Origin: Gammaproteobacteria bacterium
Lineage (GTDB): Bacteria; Pseudomonadota; Gammaproteobacteria; Steroidobacterales; GCA-2729495
NCBI GenBank assembly: GCA_023150055.1
Contig: JAKLLP010000082.1
Location: 1-8,449, forward strand
Direction of reading: 5' to 3'
Length of the DNA: 8,449 nucleotides
Of this stretch, positions 1 to 7,648 are shown piece after piece (position 1 is the stretch's first letter; each line of letters begins with the position of its first letter). The notes under the pieces were generated by a model. That model was not told where the DNA came from, did not search any database, and saw nothing but the letters and a program-made list of their open reading frames with translations. Position numbers and translations under genes: made by a program.

Positions 1-1260
<1,260 letters not shown>

Positions 1261-1366
1261 GTTCTCGCCGTTCTCCTGGTGGGGCGTTCCACAGATGACT
1301 TGTCGGCAATTACCGCCCTTGCGGCGGACGGCTGTGCCGTCGTTTCCCGATGATATCCGCTGCGGG
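1261..1366 (-). other. Intercistronic leader between SUF regulator and sufB, with two small hairpins
   Basis: This 106-nt gap contains no gene. It holds two adjacent inverted repeats. One has GACGGC arms around a 3-nt loop at 1327-1341 and is perfect over 6 bp. The other has CCGCC/GGCGG arms around a 5-nt loop at 1313-1327, so the two share one base and could be alternative folds. Neither is followed by a U-run, so they do not look like an intrinsic terminator. They could act as an mRNA processing or stability element that sets the ratio of regulator to SufB, which is inference. The sufB ribosome binding site AGGAGA lies near the sufB end. I see no convincing second promoter. Confidence 0.4.
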
Positions 1367-1837
1367 CTAGCTTCTCGGCTGGCGCGCCAGCGGACGGCCG
1401 ATACTGCGGGTGAGCGCAGCGACTGGGATCTCGGTCGCCGGTCCGCGCAGATCGGTGAGCTTGATGTCATCGAGCGCGAGACGTATCGACTTGTTGATCT
1501 GCTGCCAGGCGCTGCCGACCGGGCACAGGGATTCAAGCTCACATTGGCTGTCGATCTGGCTGCACTCGGTGATCGCGACCGGGCCTTCGAGCGCGTCGAG
1601 AATATCCGCGGCGCTGATGGTGCCTGGTTCACGGCCGAGCGTATAACCACCCTCGGCGCCACGTACCGATACCACCAGCTCCGCGCGGGCGAGGTACTTG
1701 AGGATTTTCTGGACCGTAGGCAGCGCCACGTGGGTACCGGCGGCCACGTCGCTCGCGGAGCACACCTGGCCACTGCGCCTGGCGAGATGCACCAGGATCA
1801 TCGTTCCGTAGTCCGTCAGTCGGCTGATTCGCAGCAT
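1367..1837 (-). CDS. Rrf2/IscR-family Fe-S regulator of the SUF operon
   Basis: This 156-residue protein is a winged-helix transcription factor of the Rrf2 family, most like the gammaproteobacterial SUF-system regulators. It opens with [20 protein letters not shown], typical of the family, followed by the DNA-binding helix-turn-helix and wing ([19 protein letters not shown], then [11 protein letters not shown] around residues 60-69). Three cysteines, Cys92, Cys99 and Cys105, stand in the position of the IscR [2Fe-2S] ligands Cys92, Cys98 and Cys104, with spacing x6-x5 rather than x5-x5. This implies that it senses cluster supply. The start has GAGGG 10 nt upstream and, given the predicted promoter, a very short leader. 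It is the first gene of the sufB operon, with a palindromic operator over its own promoter, so it probably represses itself and the suf genes when clusters are plentiful. The last 25 or so residues are basic and not recognisable. The family call is firm; the regulated sites are inferred. Confidence 0.93.
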   Translation of the reverse strand: MLRISRLTDYGTMILVHLARRSGQVCSASDVAAGTHVALPTVQKILKYLARAELVVSVRGAEGGYTLGREPGTISAADILDALEGPVAITECSQIDSQCELESLCPVGSAWQQINKSIRLALDDIKLTDLRGPATEIPVAALTRSIGRPLARQPRS

Positions 1838-1856
1838 GCGAAGATTGCCCTCAGCT

Positions 1857-1881
1857 ATATGGGACTATTCTAGTCCTGATT
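1857..1881 (-). promoter_or_regulatory. IscR type 1-like palindromic operator of the SUF regulator
   Basis: The core at 1862-1876 reads GGACTATTCTAGTCC, a perfect 6+3+6 inverted repeat. The E. coli IscR type 1 consensus has GACTR-www-YAGTC at its centre, flanked by ATA and TAT three bases further out. Here GACT-A-TTC-T-AGTC fits this pattern except for one C in the www triplet, and ATA is present at 1857-1859. The site lies just upstream of the Rrf2-family gene and covers its probable -10 box, so binding would block transcription. The sequence match is seen directly; the binding protein and autoregulation are inferred. Confidence 0.72.
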
Positions 1882-1896
1882 GGTTCGGGCCGACAA
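1867..1896 (-). promoter_or_regulatory. Probable sigma-70 promoter of the SUF regulator-sufB operon
   Basis: On the minus strand TTGTCG (1891-1896) and TAGAAT (1867-1872) are separated by 18 nt. They match the -35 consensus at 4 of 6 positions and the -10 consensus at 5 of 6. The -10 box sits inside the palindromic operator. A start near 1860 would leave a leader of about two dozen nucleotides that still includes the GAGGG ribosome site at 1848-1852. This is a sequence-pattern call only. Confidence 0.5.
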
Positions 1897-2208
1897 GCGC
1901 CGCGGATCGTCGCGGTGGTCGCGCAAATGAATCTGCTATCCTGCTGCGCCTTGCCCAGAACCCGACTCAGTGGCGCGCTTCCGGTTGTTGTTTCCAGGTC
2001 ATGACCGAGGTCAGCGAAGGCTCACGGCCGGGACAGGATCGACAGGTCGTCGATCACGGCAGCATTGGGCGCATCGGATGGCCGGCAAGCCCGTGGGGCT
2101 CCCGCCTGGGCGGTGCGGGAAAGTGCTGTCCGCGGTGGGTTGCTGCCGCCCCGGAGCCCGCCCGGGAGCCGGTGCGGCATTGAGACTGAAGACCTGCATG
2201 GAGTACGC
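1882..2208 (+). other. Upstream region of the mla operon, no gene seen
   Basis: Together with the operator segment, this forms a 371-nt divergent intergenic region between the SUF regulator and mlaF. Reading frames crossing it on either strand give arginine/proline-rich sequence without family features, so I do not call a gene. The left third contains a possible extended -10 promoter. The right half (about 2090-2180) is very GC-rich. It has an 8-bp inverted repeat, GGCTCCCG at 2097-2104 and CGGGAGCC at 2163-2170, that could fold into a long-range stem in the mla leader RNA. No known riboswitch or leader peptide is recognisable. Confidence 0.5.
1935..1942 (+). promoter_or_regulatory. Possible extended -10 promoter for the mla operon
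   Basis: The bases GCTATCCT, preceded by T at 1934, form a TGnTATnnT extended -10 motif with TATCCT at 1937-1942. There is no good -35 hexamer 17 nt upstream, which extended -10 promoters can tolerate. It is the best plus-strand promoter candidate in the divergent region and would give an mlaF leader of about 260 nt. Weak call. Confidence 0.35.
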
Positions 2209-3036
2209 ATGACGGATGCGCAGGCCGACCGGCCCATGATCGAAGTAGAGGACGTGCGATTTTCGACGGCAGGCCGCGTTATTTTCGATGGTATGAGCCT
2301 GACGGTGCTGCGCGGTCGCATCACGGCGATCATGGGACCGAGCGGCACGGGCAAGACGACGTTGCTCCGCATGATCACCGGGCAGCTGCGTCCCGTCTCC
2401 GGCCGGGTACTGGTCGATGGCCAGAATGTTCCGGGCCTCAGCCGGCATGAGCTGTTTGCGCTGCGTCGACGCATGGGGATGCTGTTCCAGAACTCCGCTC
2501 TTCTGACCGACTACTCGGTGTTCGACAACATCGCCTTCCCGGTGCGGGAGCATACCCGCCTGCCGGAGACGCTCATTCGCAACCTGGTGCTGACCAAGCT
2601 GCAAGCCGTCGGTCTGCGTGGCGCCGCGCAGCTGATGCCCACGCAGTTGTCAGGCGGCATGGGACGGCGGGTGGCCCTGGCGCGCGCCATGGTGCTCGAT
2701 CCCGATCTGCTGCTGTATGACGAGCCATTTTCGGGGCTCGATCCGATCTCGATGGGTATGGTGCTGCGCCTGATCAAGGTGAACAACGATGTCCTTGGCG
2801 TAACCAGCGTCGTCGTGTCCCACGACGTCGAGGAAATCAACCAGATCGCCGATTACTGTTATGTGGTGTCCGGCGGGCGGGTGATCGGCGCGGGAACCCC
2901 CGATGAACTCAAGCGATCCGACTCGGAGTTGATTCGACAGTTCATGAGCGGCGCGCCGGATGGCCCCGTTCCTTTTCACTATCCGGCCCCTGATTACCGG
3001 CAGCAATTGCTGAACGAAGGACAACGCCATGACTAA
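2209..3036 (+). CDS. mlaF: MlaF, ATP-binding subunit of the Mla phospholipid ABC transporter
   Basis: MlaF is the cytoplasmic ATPase that powers the MlaFEDB complex, which moves phospholipids between the inner membrane and the periplasmic carrier MlaC to keep the outer membrane asymmetric. All ABC motifs are present in the 275 residues: Walker A GPSGTGKTT at 43-51 (Lys49), Q-loop Gln94, signature LSGGM at 147-151 within LSGGMGRRVALARA, Walker B LLLYDE at 167-172 with Glu172, and the switch His205. The C-terminal DGPVPFHYPAPDY is a hallmark of MlaF and, in E. coli, belongs to the tail that reaches the partner subunit. Length is close to the E. coli protein (about 269). The frame is open further upstream, but the ATG at 2209 gives the family-like N-terminus (MTDAQADRPMIEVEDV) and has GGAG 5 nt before it. 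It is the first gene of mlaFEDCB and overlaps mlaE by 8 nt. Confidence 0.97.
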   Translation: MTDAQADRPMIEVEDVRFSTAGRVIFDGMSLTVLRGRITAIMGPSGTGKTTLLRMITGQLRPVSGRVLVDGQNVPGLSRHELFALRRRMGMLFQNSALLTDYSVFDNIAFPVREHTRLPETLIRNLVLTKLQAVGLRGAAQLMPTQLSGGMGRRVALARAMVLDPDLLLYDEPFSGLDPISMGMVLRLIKVNNDVLGVTSVVVSHDVEEINQIADYCYVVSGGRVIGAGTPDELKRSDSELIRQFMSGAPDGPVPFHYPAPDYRQQLLNEGQRHD

Positions 3037-3796
3037 GGCGAACCTGTTGCTGCGCCGGCTGACGCAGGCTATCCGCAAGCTCGGTGCGGTCACGCTGTTC
3101 TTCGTCGGCATGCTGCAGGCCTTGCCCTATGCAGTGCGCCGGCCGGCGCTCGTGTCGCGACAGGTGCACAACGCGGGCGTCTTGTCGCTGGTGATCATCA
3201 TGACCTCCGGCTTCTTCGTCGGGATGGTGATCGGCCTGCAAGGCTATGACGCTTTTTCGCGGCTGCGCCAGGAAGACCTGCTTGGTGCCGGTGCGGCGTT
3301 GACGTTGCTGAAGGAACTCGGTCCAGTGGTGACAGCACTGCTCTTCGCTGGTCGCGCGGGCACCGCACTCACGGCGGAAATCGGCCTGATGCGCGCGACT
3401 GACCAGATCTCGGCCATGGAAGTCATGGCTATCGACCCGATGGGGCGGATCGCGGTGCCGCGCTTTCTCGGTGGCGTGATCTCCGTACCATTGCTCACCG
3501 CCATCTTCAATAGCGTAGGCATCCTCGGGGCCTGGTTCGTGGGGGTGCAGCTCATGGGTGTGGACAACGGCGCCTTCTGGTCGCAGATGCAGGAATACGT
3601 CGAGACCGGCGACGTCAACGAAGGCATCCTGAAGAGCGTGGTTTTCGGTGTCGCCGCAAGCCTGGTGGCGGTGTTCGAGGGCTACACGGCCGAGCCGACC
3701 GCCGAGGGCGTGGGTCTCGCCACAACCCGCACCGTGGTGATCACCTCGGTGCTGGTGCTCATCCTGGACTATATGATCACGGCATTCCTTCTGTAG
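3029..3796 (+). CDS. mlaE: MlaE, permease subunit of the Mla phospholipid ABC transporter
   Basis: MlaE is the inner-membrane core of the MlaFEDB transporter; two copies form the lipid-binding cavity beneath the MlaD ring. The 255 residues (E. coli about 260) show the family layout: an amphipathic N-terminal helix, then hydrophobic segments near residues 48-70, 90-108, 148-178, 203-217 and 234-254. The family signature LKELGPVVTALLFAGRAGTA lies at 94-113 and continues into AEIGLM; it forms the coupling helix region that contacts MlaF. The C-terminal motif AEGVGLATTRTVV at 225-237 is also typical. The start overlaps the end of mlaF by 8 nt and has GAAGGA 7 nt upstream, so translation of the two is probably coupled. 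No residue expected in the family looks lost. Confidence 0.97.
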   Translation: MTKANLLLRRLTQAIRKLGAVTLFFVGMLQALPYAVRRPALVSRQVHNAGVLSLVIIMTSGFFVGMVIGLQGYDAFSRLRQEDLLGAGAALTLLKELGPVVTALLFAGRAGTALTAEIGLMRATDQISAMEVMAIDPMGRIAVPRFLGGVISVPLLTAIFNSVGILGAWFVGVQLMGVDNGAFWSQMQEYVETGDVNEGILKSVVFGVAASLVAVFEGYTAEPTAEGVGLATTRTVVITSVLVLILDYMITAFLL

Positions 3797-3808
3797 GGAA
3801 AACAGGAA

Positions 3809-4294
3809 ATGGAAACTACACCGGCAAGGGAACTGGGGGCAGGATTGTTCATCCTGCTGGGTTTTGCGGCGCTGTTCTTTCTCGCCACCCAGACCACGAA
3901 TATCGAGAGTTATATCGATGACAGCGGTTATCTCATCACCGCGCGGTTCCAGGATATCGCCGGCCTGAAGGAGCGCGCGCCAGTGTCGATGGCCGGCGTC
4001 ACCATCGGCAGGGTCGAGCGTATCGCCTTCGATTCCGATGCCCTCGAAGCCGTGGTCACGATGCGAATCGGCGGCGAGTTCGCCCAGATTCCCGACGATT
4101 CCGACGCCAGCATCCTCACCGCCGGATTGCTCGGCAGTAAATATGTCGGAATCGGTCCGGGAGGTGCGGAAACCTATCTTCGCGACGGCAGTCGAATCGA
4201 GCTGACGCAATCGGCAATCGTGCTCGAGAATCTGGTCGGGAAGCTGCTGTTCAGGCTTGGAATGGAGAGTGATGATGCGAACGTGGCTGAGTAG
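3809..4294 (+). CDS. mlaD: MlaD, MCE-domain substrate-binding subunit of the Mla transporter
   Basis: MlaD anchors in the inner membrane by one N-terminal helix and forms a hexameric MCE ring in the periplasm, through which lipids pass between MlaE and MlaC. Residues 9-27 (LGAGLFILLGFAALFFLAT) are the membrane helix. The single MCE domain spans about 39-117, with ITARFQDIAGLKERAPVSMAG at its start and the typical SILTAGLLGSKYVGIGPGG at its end. A helical segment, SAIVLENLVGKLLF, at about 135-148 corresponds to the pore-forming C-terminal helix of E. coli MlaD. At 161 residues it is shorter than E. coli MlaD (183), lacking most of the low-complexity tail. It starts 12 nt after mlaE, with AGGG 10 nt and AGGA 1 nt before the ATG, and its last 20 nt overlap mlaC. 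Confidence 0.96.
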   Translation: METTPARELGAGLFILLGFAALFFLATQTTNIESYIDDSGYLITARFQDIAGLKERAPVSMAGVTIGRVERIAFDSDALEAVVTMRIGGEFAQIPDDSDASILTAGLLGSKYVGIGPGGAETYLRDGSRIELTQSAIVLENLVGKLLFRLGMESDDANVAE

Positions 4295-4928
4295 CCTGCT
4301 GCTGACTGTCGTTGCGGGTGCCGCCCTCGCATCGGCCCAGACCGCCCATCAACTCGTCGAGCAGCTTGTCAATGATGTTGCCGCCGAGATCGACAGCCGG
4401 CGCGACGAGTTGACCGCCGACAAGACCCGCCTGTACGCGCTGGTCGATCAGCAGTTGCTGCCGCACTTCGATGTCAATTACGCCGGACGCCTGGTTCTCG
4501 GGAAGTCCTGGCGCAGCGCTACGCCCGCACAGCGCGAGCGTTTCGTCGATGCGTTCTACAACTTCCTGTTGCGCAGTTATGCGACTGCAATTCTGAAGTT
4601 CAAGAAGGAGGATCTGCGTATCCTCCCGCCTCGCGGCGAGCCGCGTGACGGACGAACGCAGGTCATGACCGAGATGAGAATGCCGGAAGGCACCGTAGTG
4701 CCGGTGAACTACTCGATGCGCCTCACGCCGGACGGCTGGAAGGCCTACGATGTGCGAATCGAAGGGATTTCTTACGTGCAGAATTACCGAAACCAGTTCA
4801 ATGCCGAGGTGGCTGCCCGGGGGCTCGATGCGCTGATCGCGCGCCTGGAGCGGGAGACCGCGGACATCGACGCCGGGAAACTGGACCCCGACCAGGTGAA
4901 ACCCGCTGCAGGCCGTAAGGGCGGCTAG
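4275..4928 (+). CDS. mlaC: MlaC, periplasmic phospholipid-binding carrier
   Basis: MlaC shuttles phospholipids across the periplasm between MlaA at the outer membrane and MlaFEDB at the inner membrane. The first 21 residues (MRTWLSSLLLTVVAGAALASA) are a Sec signal peptide with probable cleavage after Ala21. The mature part has the family pattern: VDQQLLPHFDVNYAGRLVLG at 58-77, RSATPAQRERFVDAFYNFLL at 80-99, then the beta-sheet lipid pocket to GWKAYDVRIEGISYVQNYRN at 154-173. Length is 217 residues against about 211 in E. coli. Two adjacent ATG codons (4272 and 4275) follow GGAG at 4264-4267; I chose the second because its spacing of 7 nt is better, and the difference is one residue. A TTG further up (4257) would add charged residues before the signal peptide and is unlikely. 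The gene overlaps mlaD by 20 nt. The tail after residue 195 is charged and probably disordered. Confidence 0.96.
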   Translation: MRTWLSSLLLTVVAGAALASAQTAHQLVEQLVNDVAAEIDSRRDELTADKTRLYALVDQQLLPHFDVNYAGRLVLGKSWRSATPAQRERFVDAFYNFLLRSYATAILKFKKEDLRILPPRGEPRDGRTQVMTEMRMPEGTVVPVNYSMRLTPDGWKAYDVRIEGISYVQNYRNQFNAEVAARGLDALIARLERETADIDAGKLDPDQVKPAAGRKGG

Positions 4929-4986
4929 CGCAGCTCGGCACAGGTGGCGCGGATGCGGCCGGGACTGAGTTGGCTGCTGACAAGGG

Positions 4987-5337
4987 ATGACGAGCGATGT
5001 GTATCGGAATAGGGCGGAGCTTCCCTTGGTGAGCGCCGGCTTCGAAAGCGTCGGTGAAGGGCGCTATCGCGTCAGCGGGCCGCTCGTTTTCGGGACGGTG
5101 CCGGCTGTCTGGCGCCAGAGCCGGGAGGCGCTGCAGCAGGCGACGGATGCGGTGATCGACCTGGCCGGCGTGACGGAAGTCGACAGCGCGGGCCTCGCGC
5201 TCGCCATCGAATGGTTGCGCTGGGCGAAAAGCCATGGCGGCAAGATCAGCATCACCGGGCTGCCCGAGGGGCTTGCAGCCCTGGCGCGTATCAGTGAGGT
5301 CGACGACTTTCTCGTGGAGTCAGGTTCCCACGGCTGA
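4987..5337 (+). CDS. mlaB: MlaB, STAS-domain subunit of the Mla transporter
   Basis: MlaB is a small cytoplasmic STAS protein that binds MlaF and is needed for assembly and activity of the MlaFEDB ATPase. The 116-residue reading frame contains one STAS domain from about residue 17 to 110. DLAGVTEVDSAGLALAIEWL lies at 59-78, where Asp66-Ser67 corresponds to the Asp-Thr pair (Thr52) that E. coli MlaB needs for function. The start is uncertain. The ATG at 4987 is the first possible one, since a TGA stands in frame just before it, but its AAGGG sits directly against the codon. A GTG at 5029 (after GGAG, 9 nt) or a TTG at 5026 (6 nt) would give a protein of about 102 residues, closer to the E. coli length of 97. 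The gene follows mlaC by 58 nt and ends the operon. The identity rests on the STAS motif plus position. Confidence 0.92.
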   Translation: MTSDVYRNRAELPLVSAGFESVGEGRYRVSGPLVFGTVPAVWRQSREALQQATDAVIDLAGVTEVDSAGLALAIEWLRWAKSHGGKISITGLPEGLAALARISEVDDFLVESGSHG

Positions 5338-5342
5338 CGAGG

Positions 5343-5399
5343 GCCGGCAGCCACACGAGGGATGCCTGCATAGACGGCGGCGGCAACAGCCGGCTTTTT
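5343..5399 (+). terminator. Possible weak terminator between convergent mlaB and mlaA
   Basis: The 66-nt convergent gap has GCCGGC at 5343-5348 and again at 5389-5394. The sequence is self-complementary, so the copies can pair as a 6-bp GC stem with a 40-nt loop. The second copy runs straight into TTTTT at 5395-5399. A competing small hairpin, CGGC-AACA-GCCG, ends at the same U-run. It lies at the right place and orientation to end the mla operon, but both stems are poor, so the call is tentative. I see no matching U-run for the minus-strand transcript ending in mlaA. Confidence 0.3.
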
Positions 5400-5403
5400 C
5401 GCG

Positions 5404-6144
5404 CTACTCGAAGTCGTCGAACTCCTCGTCGAGAAAAAGTTCCTCGTCCGGCACGTTGCCGTCCAAGATGAGGTACCGACGGTTCTGGAAATAAGCGTCG
5501 CGTACGAACAGGTACGGGTCGAACGCGCGTCGCACCTCCTCCTCCGCGCCGAGTATGCGGTAGCGCTTGTGCAGCAGGTACCACAGGCCGAGTTTGGTGG
5601 TCAGGCTGCTGTCGTCGTATTGCACGAGGGGCGAGACCTGCGAGTCCGCCAGTTCACCCACTGCGTGGGTAAGCGTGTAGGGACCAAGGACCGGCACCAT
5701 GAGGAAGGGACCTTCCGGGACGCCCCAGACCGCGAGTGTCTGGCCCAGGTCCTCGTCGTGGGCCGTGAGGCCGATCTCAGTGGCCGGGTCGAAGACGCCG
5801 AGCAGGCCAATCGTGCTGTTGATGACGAAGCGGGCGAGATCGCGGCCGCCATCGCCGGCCTTGCCCTGCAGGAACTGGTTCACGACCGTGATCGGGTAAC
5901 GAATGTTGTCGAAGAAATTGCCCGCGCCCCTGCGAAAGGCAAGGGGTGAGGCTTTCTCGTAAGCGCGGGCGAGTGGTTCGGCGATGTAGCGGTCGCCGAC
6001 GTCGTTGACCCGAAATATGACGCGGTTGACCGGTTCCAGCGGGTCGGGGTTCCTGGGACGCTCGCTGCTGTCGCGAGTTGCGCACCCGGTCAGCAGCAGG
6101 CAGGCGGTCAACACCAGCAGCCGTGCAGGGCTCGACACTCTCAT
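5404..6144 (-). CDS. mlaA: MlaA (VacJ), outer-membrane lipoprotein of the Mla system
   Basis: MlaA sits in the inner leaflet of the outer membrane, forms a channel that removes mislocalised phospholipids from the outer leaflet, and passes them to MlaC. In E. coli it works with trimeric porins. The 246 residues (E. coli 251) start with a lipoprotein signal: the lipobox LLTGC puts the lipidated cysteine at 21, followed by Ala, not Asp, so sorting to the outer membrane is expected. The conserved N-terminal motif DPLEPVNRVIFRVND lies at 34-48. The family's hydrophobic ridge and channel segments follow, including RYPITVVNQFLQGK, RFVINSTIGLLGVFDPA and LGQTLAVWGVPEGPFLMVP. The C-terminus is very acidic (DEELFLDEEFDDFE). 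The ATG overlaps the TGA of the upstream bepA gene as ATGA, so translation is likely coupled. It converges on mlaB, placing it beside the rest of its pathway. Confidence 0.96.
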   Translation of the reverse strand: MRVSSPARLLVLTACLLLTGCATRDSSERPRNPDPLEPVNRVIFRVNDVGDRYIAEPLARAYEKASPLAFRRGAGNFFDNIRYPITVVNQFLQGKAGDGGRDLARFVINSTIGLLGVFDPATEIGLTAHDEDLGQTLAVWGVPEGPFLMVPVLGPYTLTHAVGELADSQVSPLVQYDDSSLTTKLGLWYLLHKRYRILGAEEEVRRAFDPYLFVRDAYFQNRRYLILDGNVPDEELFLDEEFDDFE

Positions 6145-7628
6145 GGCTGTTTGCTCTCTTGTCGTGGCGGCGGATTCTCGGCCTGCAGCCGGTCGATAAC
6201 CTCCTGGATCTCCACGAGCCGGGACTCGAAGCGGGCGCGTTGTACCGTATTGAGGCCAGGGATGCTCAGGGCGATTCGCAGTTCGTCAGCGGCGAGCAGC
6301 AGGTCGCCACTCATCAGGTGGTACTCCGCCATGTAATAGTGAGCGTCACCGGTGTCCTGTGCCGCGCTGGCCGCCATCGCGATAAGGCGCACCTGTTCGG
6401 GTGTCGGCGGTACCACGTTGAGAAGATCGAGCAGAATGCGATGGGCATCCTTGGGGCGCTGGTCCTCCATGAGAGCTTCCGCATAGCGCACGGTGAGCGG
6501 CACGTTTCGCGGAAACAGTTCCATCGCGCGCTCGTAGACGCGAAACGCTGCCTCCCGCTGGCCGAGGCCGAGCTTGGCCTGCGCGAGGCCGCTGTGAAAG
6601 TGGATCACGCTGTCATCGCTTTCGAGCAGGGCATCAAACTCCCGTTCTGCGGCAGCAAAATCGCCGCTGTACAAGTGGGCGAGGGCAAGTCCGTAGGCAT
6701 TGCCGATGTCCTCGGAGCCGGCGACGCTCGCCAGCTGACTGCGAAAGTAATCGAGGGCAGCCTCCGGTGGCCTGGCGCCGAGCACCCGCAGGCGGGCACG
6801 CATCAGGCGATAACCGGTGCTGTCGGCTACGTCGCGCTCGGTCAACTGGTCGGCACGGGCACGCGTTTCCGCGATGCGGTTCACTGTGACCGGATGGGTG
6901 CGCAGGAATTCCGGGGCCTGGCTGGCCAGCGGGCCGGTCTGTCGGGCCAGTGTTTCGAAGAAGCTGGGCATGCCCCTGGGATCGAAACCCGCGGCCGCCA
7001 GCAGGCCGACCCCGACGCGATCGGCCTCGTACTCGTTGGAACGAGTGAAATTGATCTGCTGCTGCGCGCTGGCGCCCTGCGCGGCGATGACTGCGCCCTG
7101 GATTGCATCGCCTGAGCCGGTGGCAGCACCGAGCAGTATGGCCCCCAGCATGGCCGCCATCGTCAGGATGCTGGCCCGTTGGTTCGCGAACACCGCGCGT
7201 GAAATATGCCGCTGTGTCACGTGCGCAATTTCGTGCGCCATGACCCCGGCCAGTTCGCTCTCGTTGGCCGTGGCCAGCAGCAGGCCCGAATGTACGCCAA
7301 TGTAGCCGCCAGGCAGGGCAAAAGCGTTGATGGCCGGGTCTTTGACGACAAAAAAACGGAACTTCTGCTCGGTGTCGGTCGCGCGCGCGGCCAGCTTCTG
7401 ACCGACGTCCTGGATGTACTCTTCGACTTCCGGGTCACTGATGACGACGCCGGTGTTGCGCAGGCTCTTGTATATGGAGCGTCCGATCTGCCGCTCCTGC
7501 TCACGCGACAGCACGGTATTGGCCGGATTGCCGATATCGGGTAGATCGTCGTCGGCGGCCACTGCAGCCGGTGGCAGCGCAATGGTGACCATGCACAGGA
7601 TGGCTATGGCACGCCGGATTAGCTTCAT
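6141..7628 (-). CDS. bepA: BepA-type periplasmic M48 metalloprotease with TPR repeats
   Basis: BepA is a zinc protease and chaperone in the periplasm that promotes maturation or removal of outer-membrane proteins such as LptD and BamA. The 495 residues (E. coli 487) begin with a Sec signal peptide, MKLIRRAIAILCMVTIALPPAAVAA. The M48 protease domain follows, with zinc motif HEIAH at 132-136 and third ligand Glu201 in NEYEADRVG. The conserved THPVTVNRIAE carries His245, equivalent to E. coli His246, the residue reported to hold the active site closed. From about residue 285 to the end the sequence is made of TPR-like helical pairs (for example AYGLALAHLYSGDFAAAERE). The frame runs 28 codons further upstream into bcp, but only this ATG gives a signal peptide; its ribosome site is weak (GGGCAGG). 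It starts 20 nt after bcp and its stop overlaps the mlaA start. I see no defect in the catalytic residues. Confidence 0.94.
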   Translation of the reverse strand: MKLIRRAIAILCMVTIALPPAAVAADDDLPDIGNPANTVLSREQERQIGRSIYKSLRNTGVVISDPEVEEYIQDVGQKLAARATDTEQKFRFFVVKDPAINAFALPGGYIGVHSGLLLATANESELAGVMAHEIAHVTQRHISRAVFANQRASILTMAAMLGAILLGAATGSGDAIQGAVIAAQGASAQQQINFTRSNEYEADRVGVGLLAAAGFDPRGMPSFFETLARQTGPLASQAPEFLRTHPVTVNRIAETRARADQLTERDVADSTGYRLMRARLRVLGARPPEAALDYFRSQLASVAGSEDIGNAYGLALAHLYSGDFAAAEREFDALLESDDSVIHFHSGLAQAKLGLGQREAAFRVYERAMELFPRNVPLTVRYAEALMEDQRPKDAHRILLDLLNVVPPTPEQVRLIAMAASAAQDTGDAHYYMAEYHLMSGDLLLAADELRIALSIPGLNTVQRARFESRLVEIQEVIDRLQAENPPPRQESKQP

Positions 7629-7648
7629 GGCCTGCCCGGGGTATACGC

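Noticed and set aside
1327..1341. GACGGC-TGT-GCCGTC hairpin as a terminator before sufB
   Set aside because: No U-run follows on either strand, and terminating between the regulator and sufB would separate genes expected to be one operon.
2065..2208. N-terminal extension of mlaF by 48 codons
   Set aside because: The extra residues (Gly/Pro/Arg-rich) match nothing in MlaF, while the ATG at 2209 has a ribosome site and a family-like N-terminus.
2942..4210. A 422-codon open frame on the minus strand opposite mlaE and mlaD
   Set aside because: Its product is rich in His, Arg, Gln and Glu with no family features, and it lies exactly antisense to two well recognised genes. It is a by-product of high-GC codon use.
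3809..4294. MCE-domain protein as a mycobacterial-type virulence Mce factor
   Set aside because: A single MCE domain between mlaE and mlaC is the standard MlaD of Gram-negative lipid transport.
6078..7115. A 345-codon open frame on the plus strand across bepA
   Set aside because: It is antisense to the M48 domain and TPR region, whose motifs are clear. The plus-strand product has no recognisable domain.
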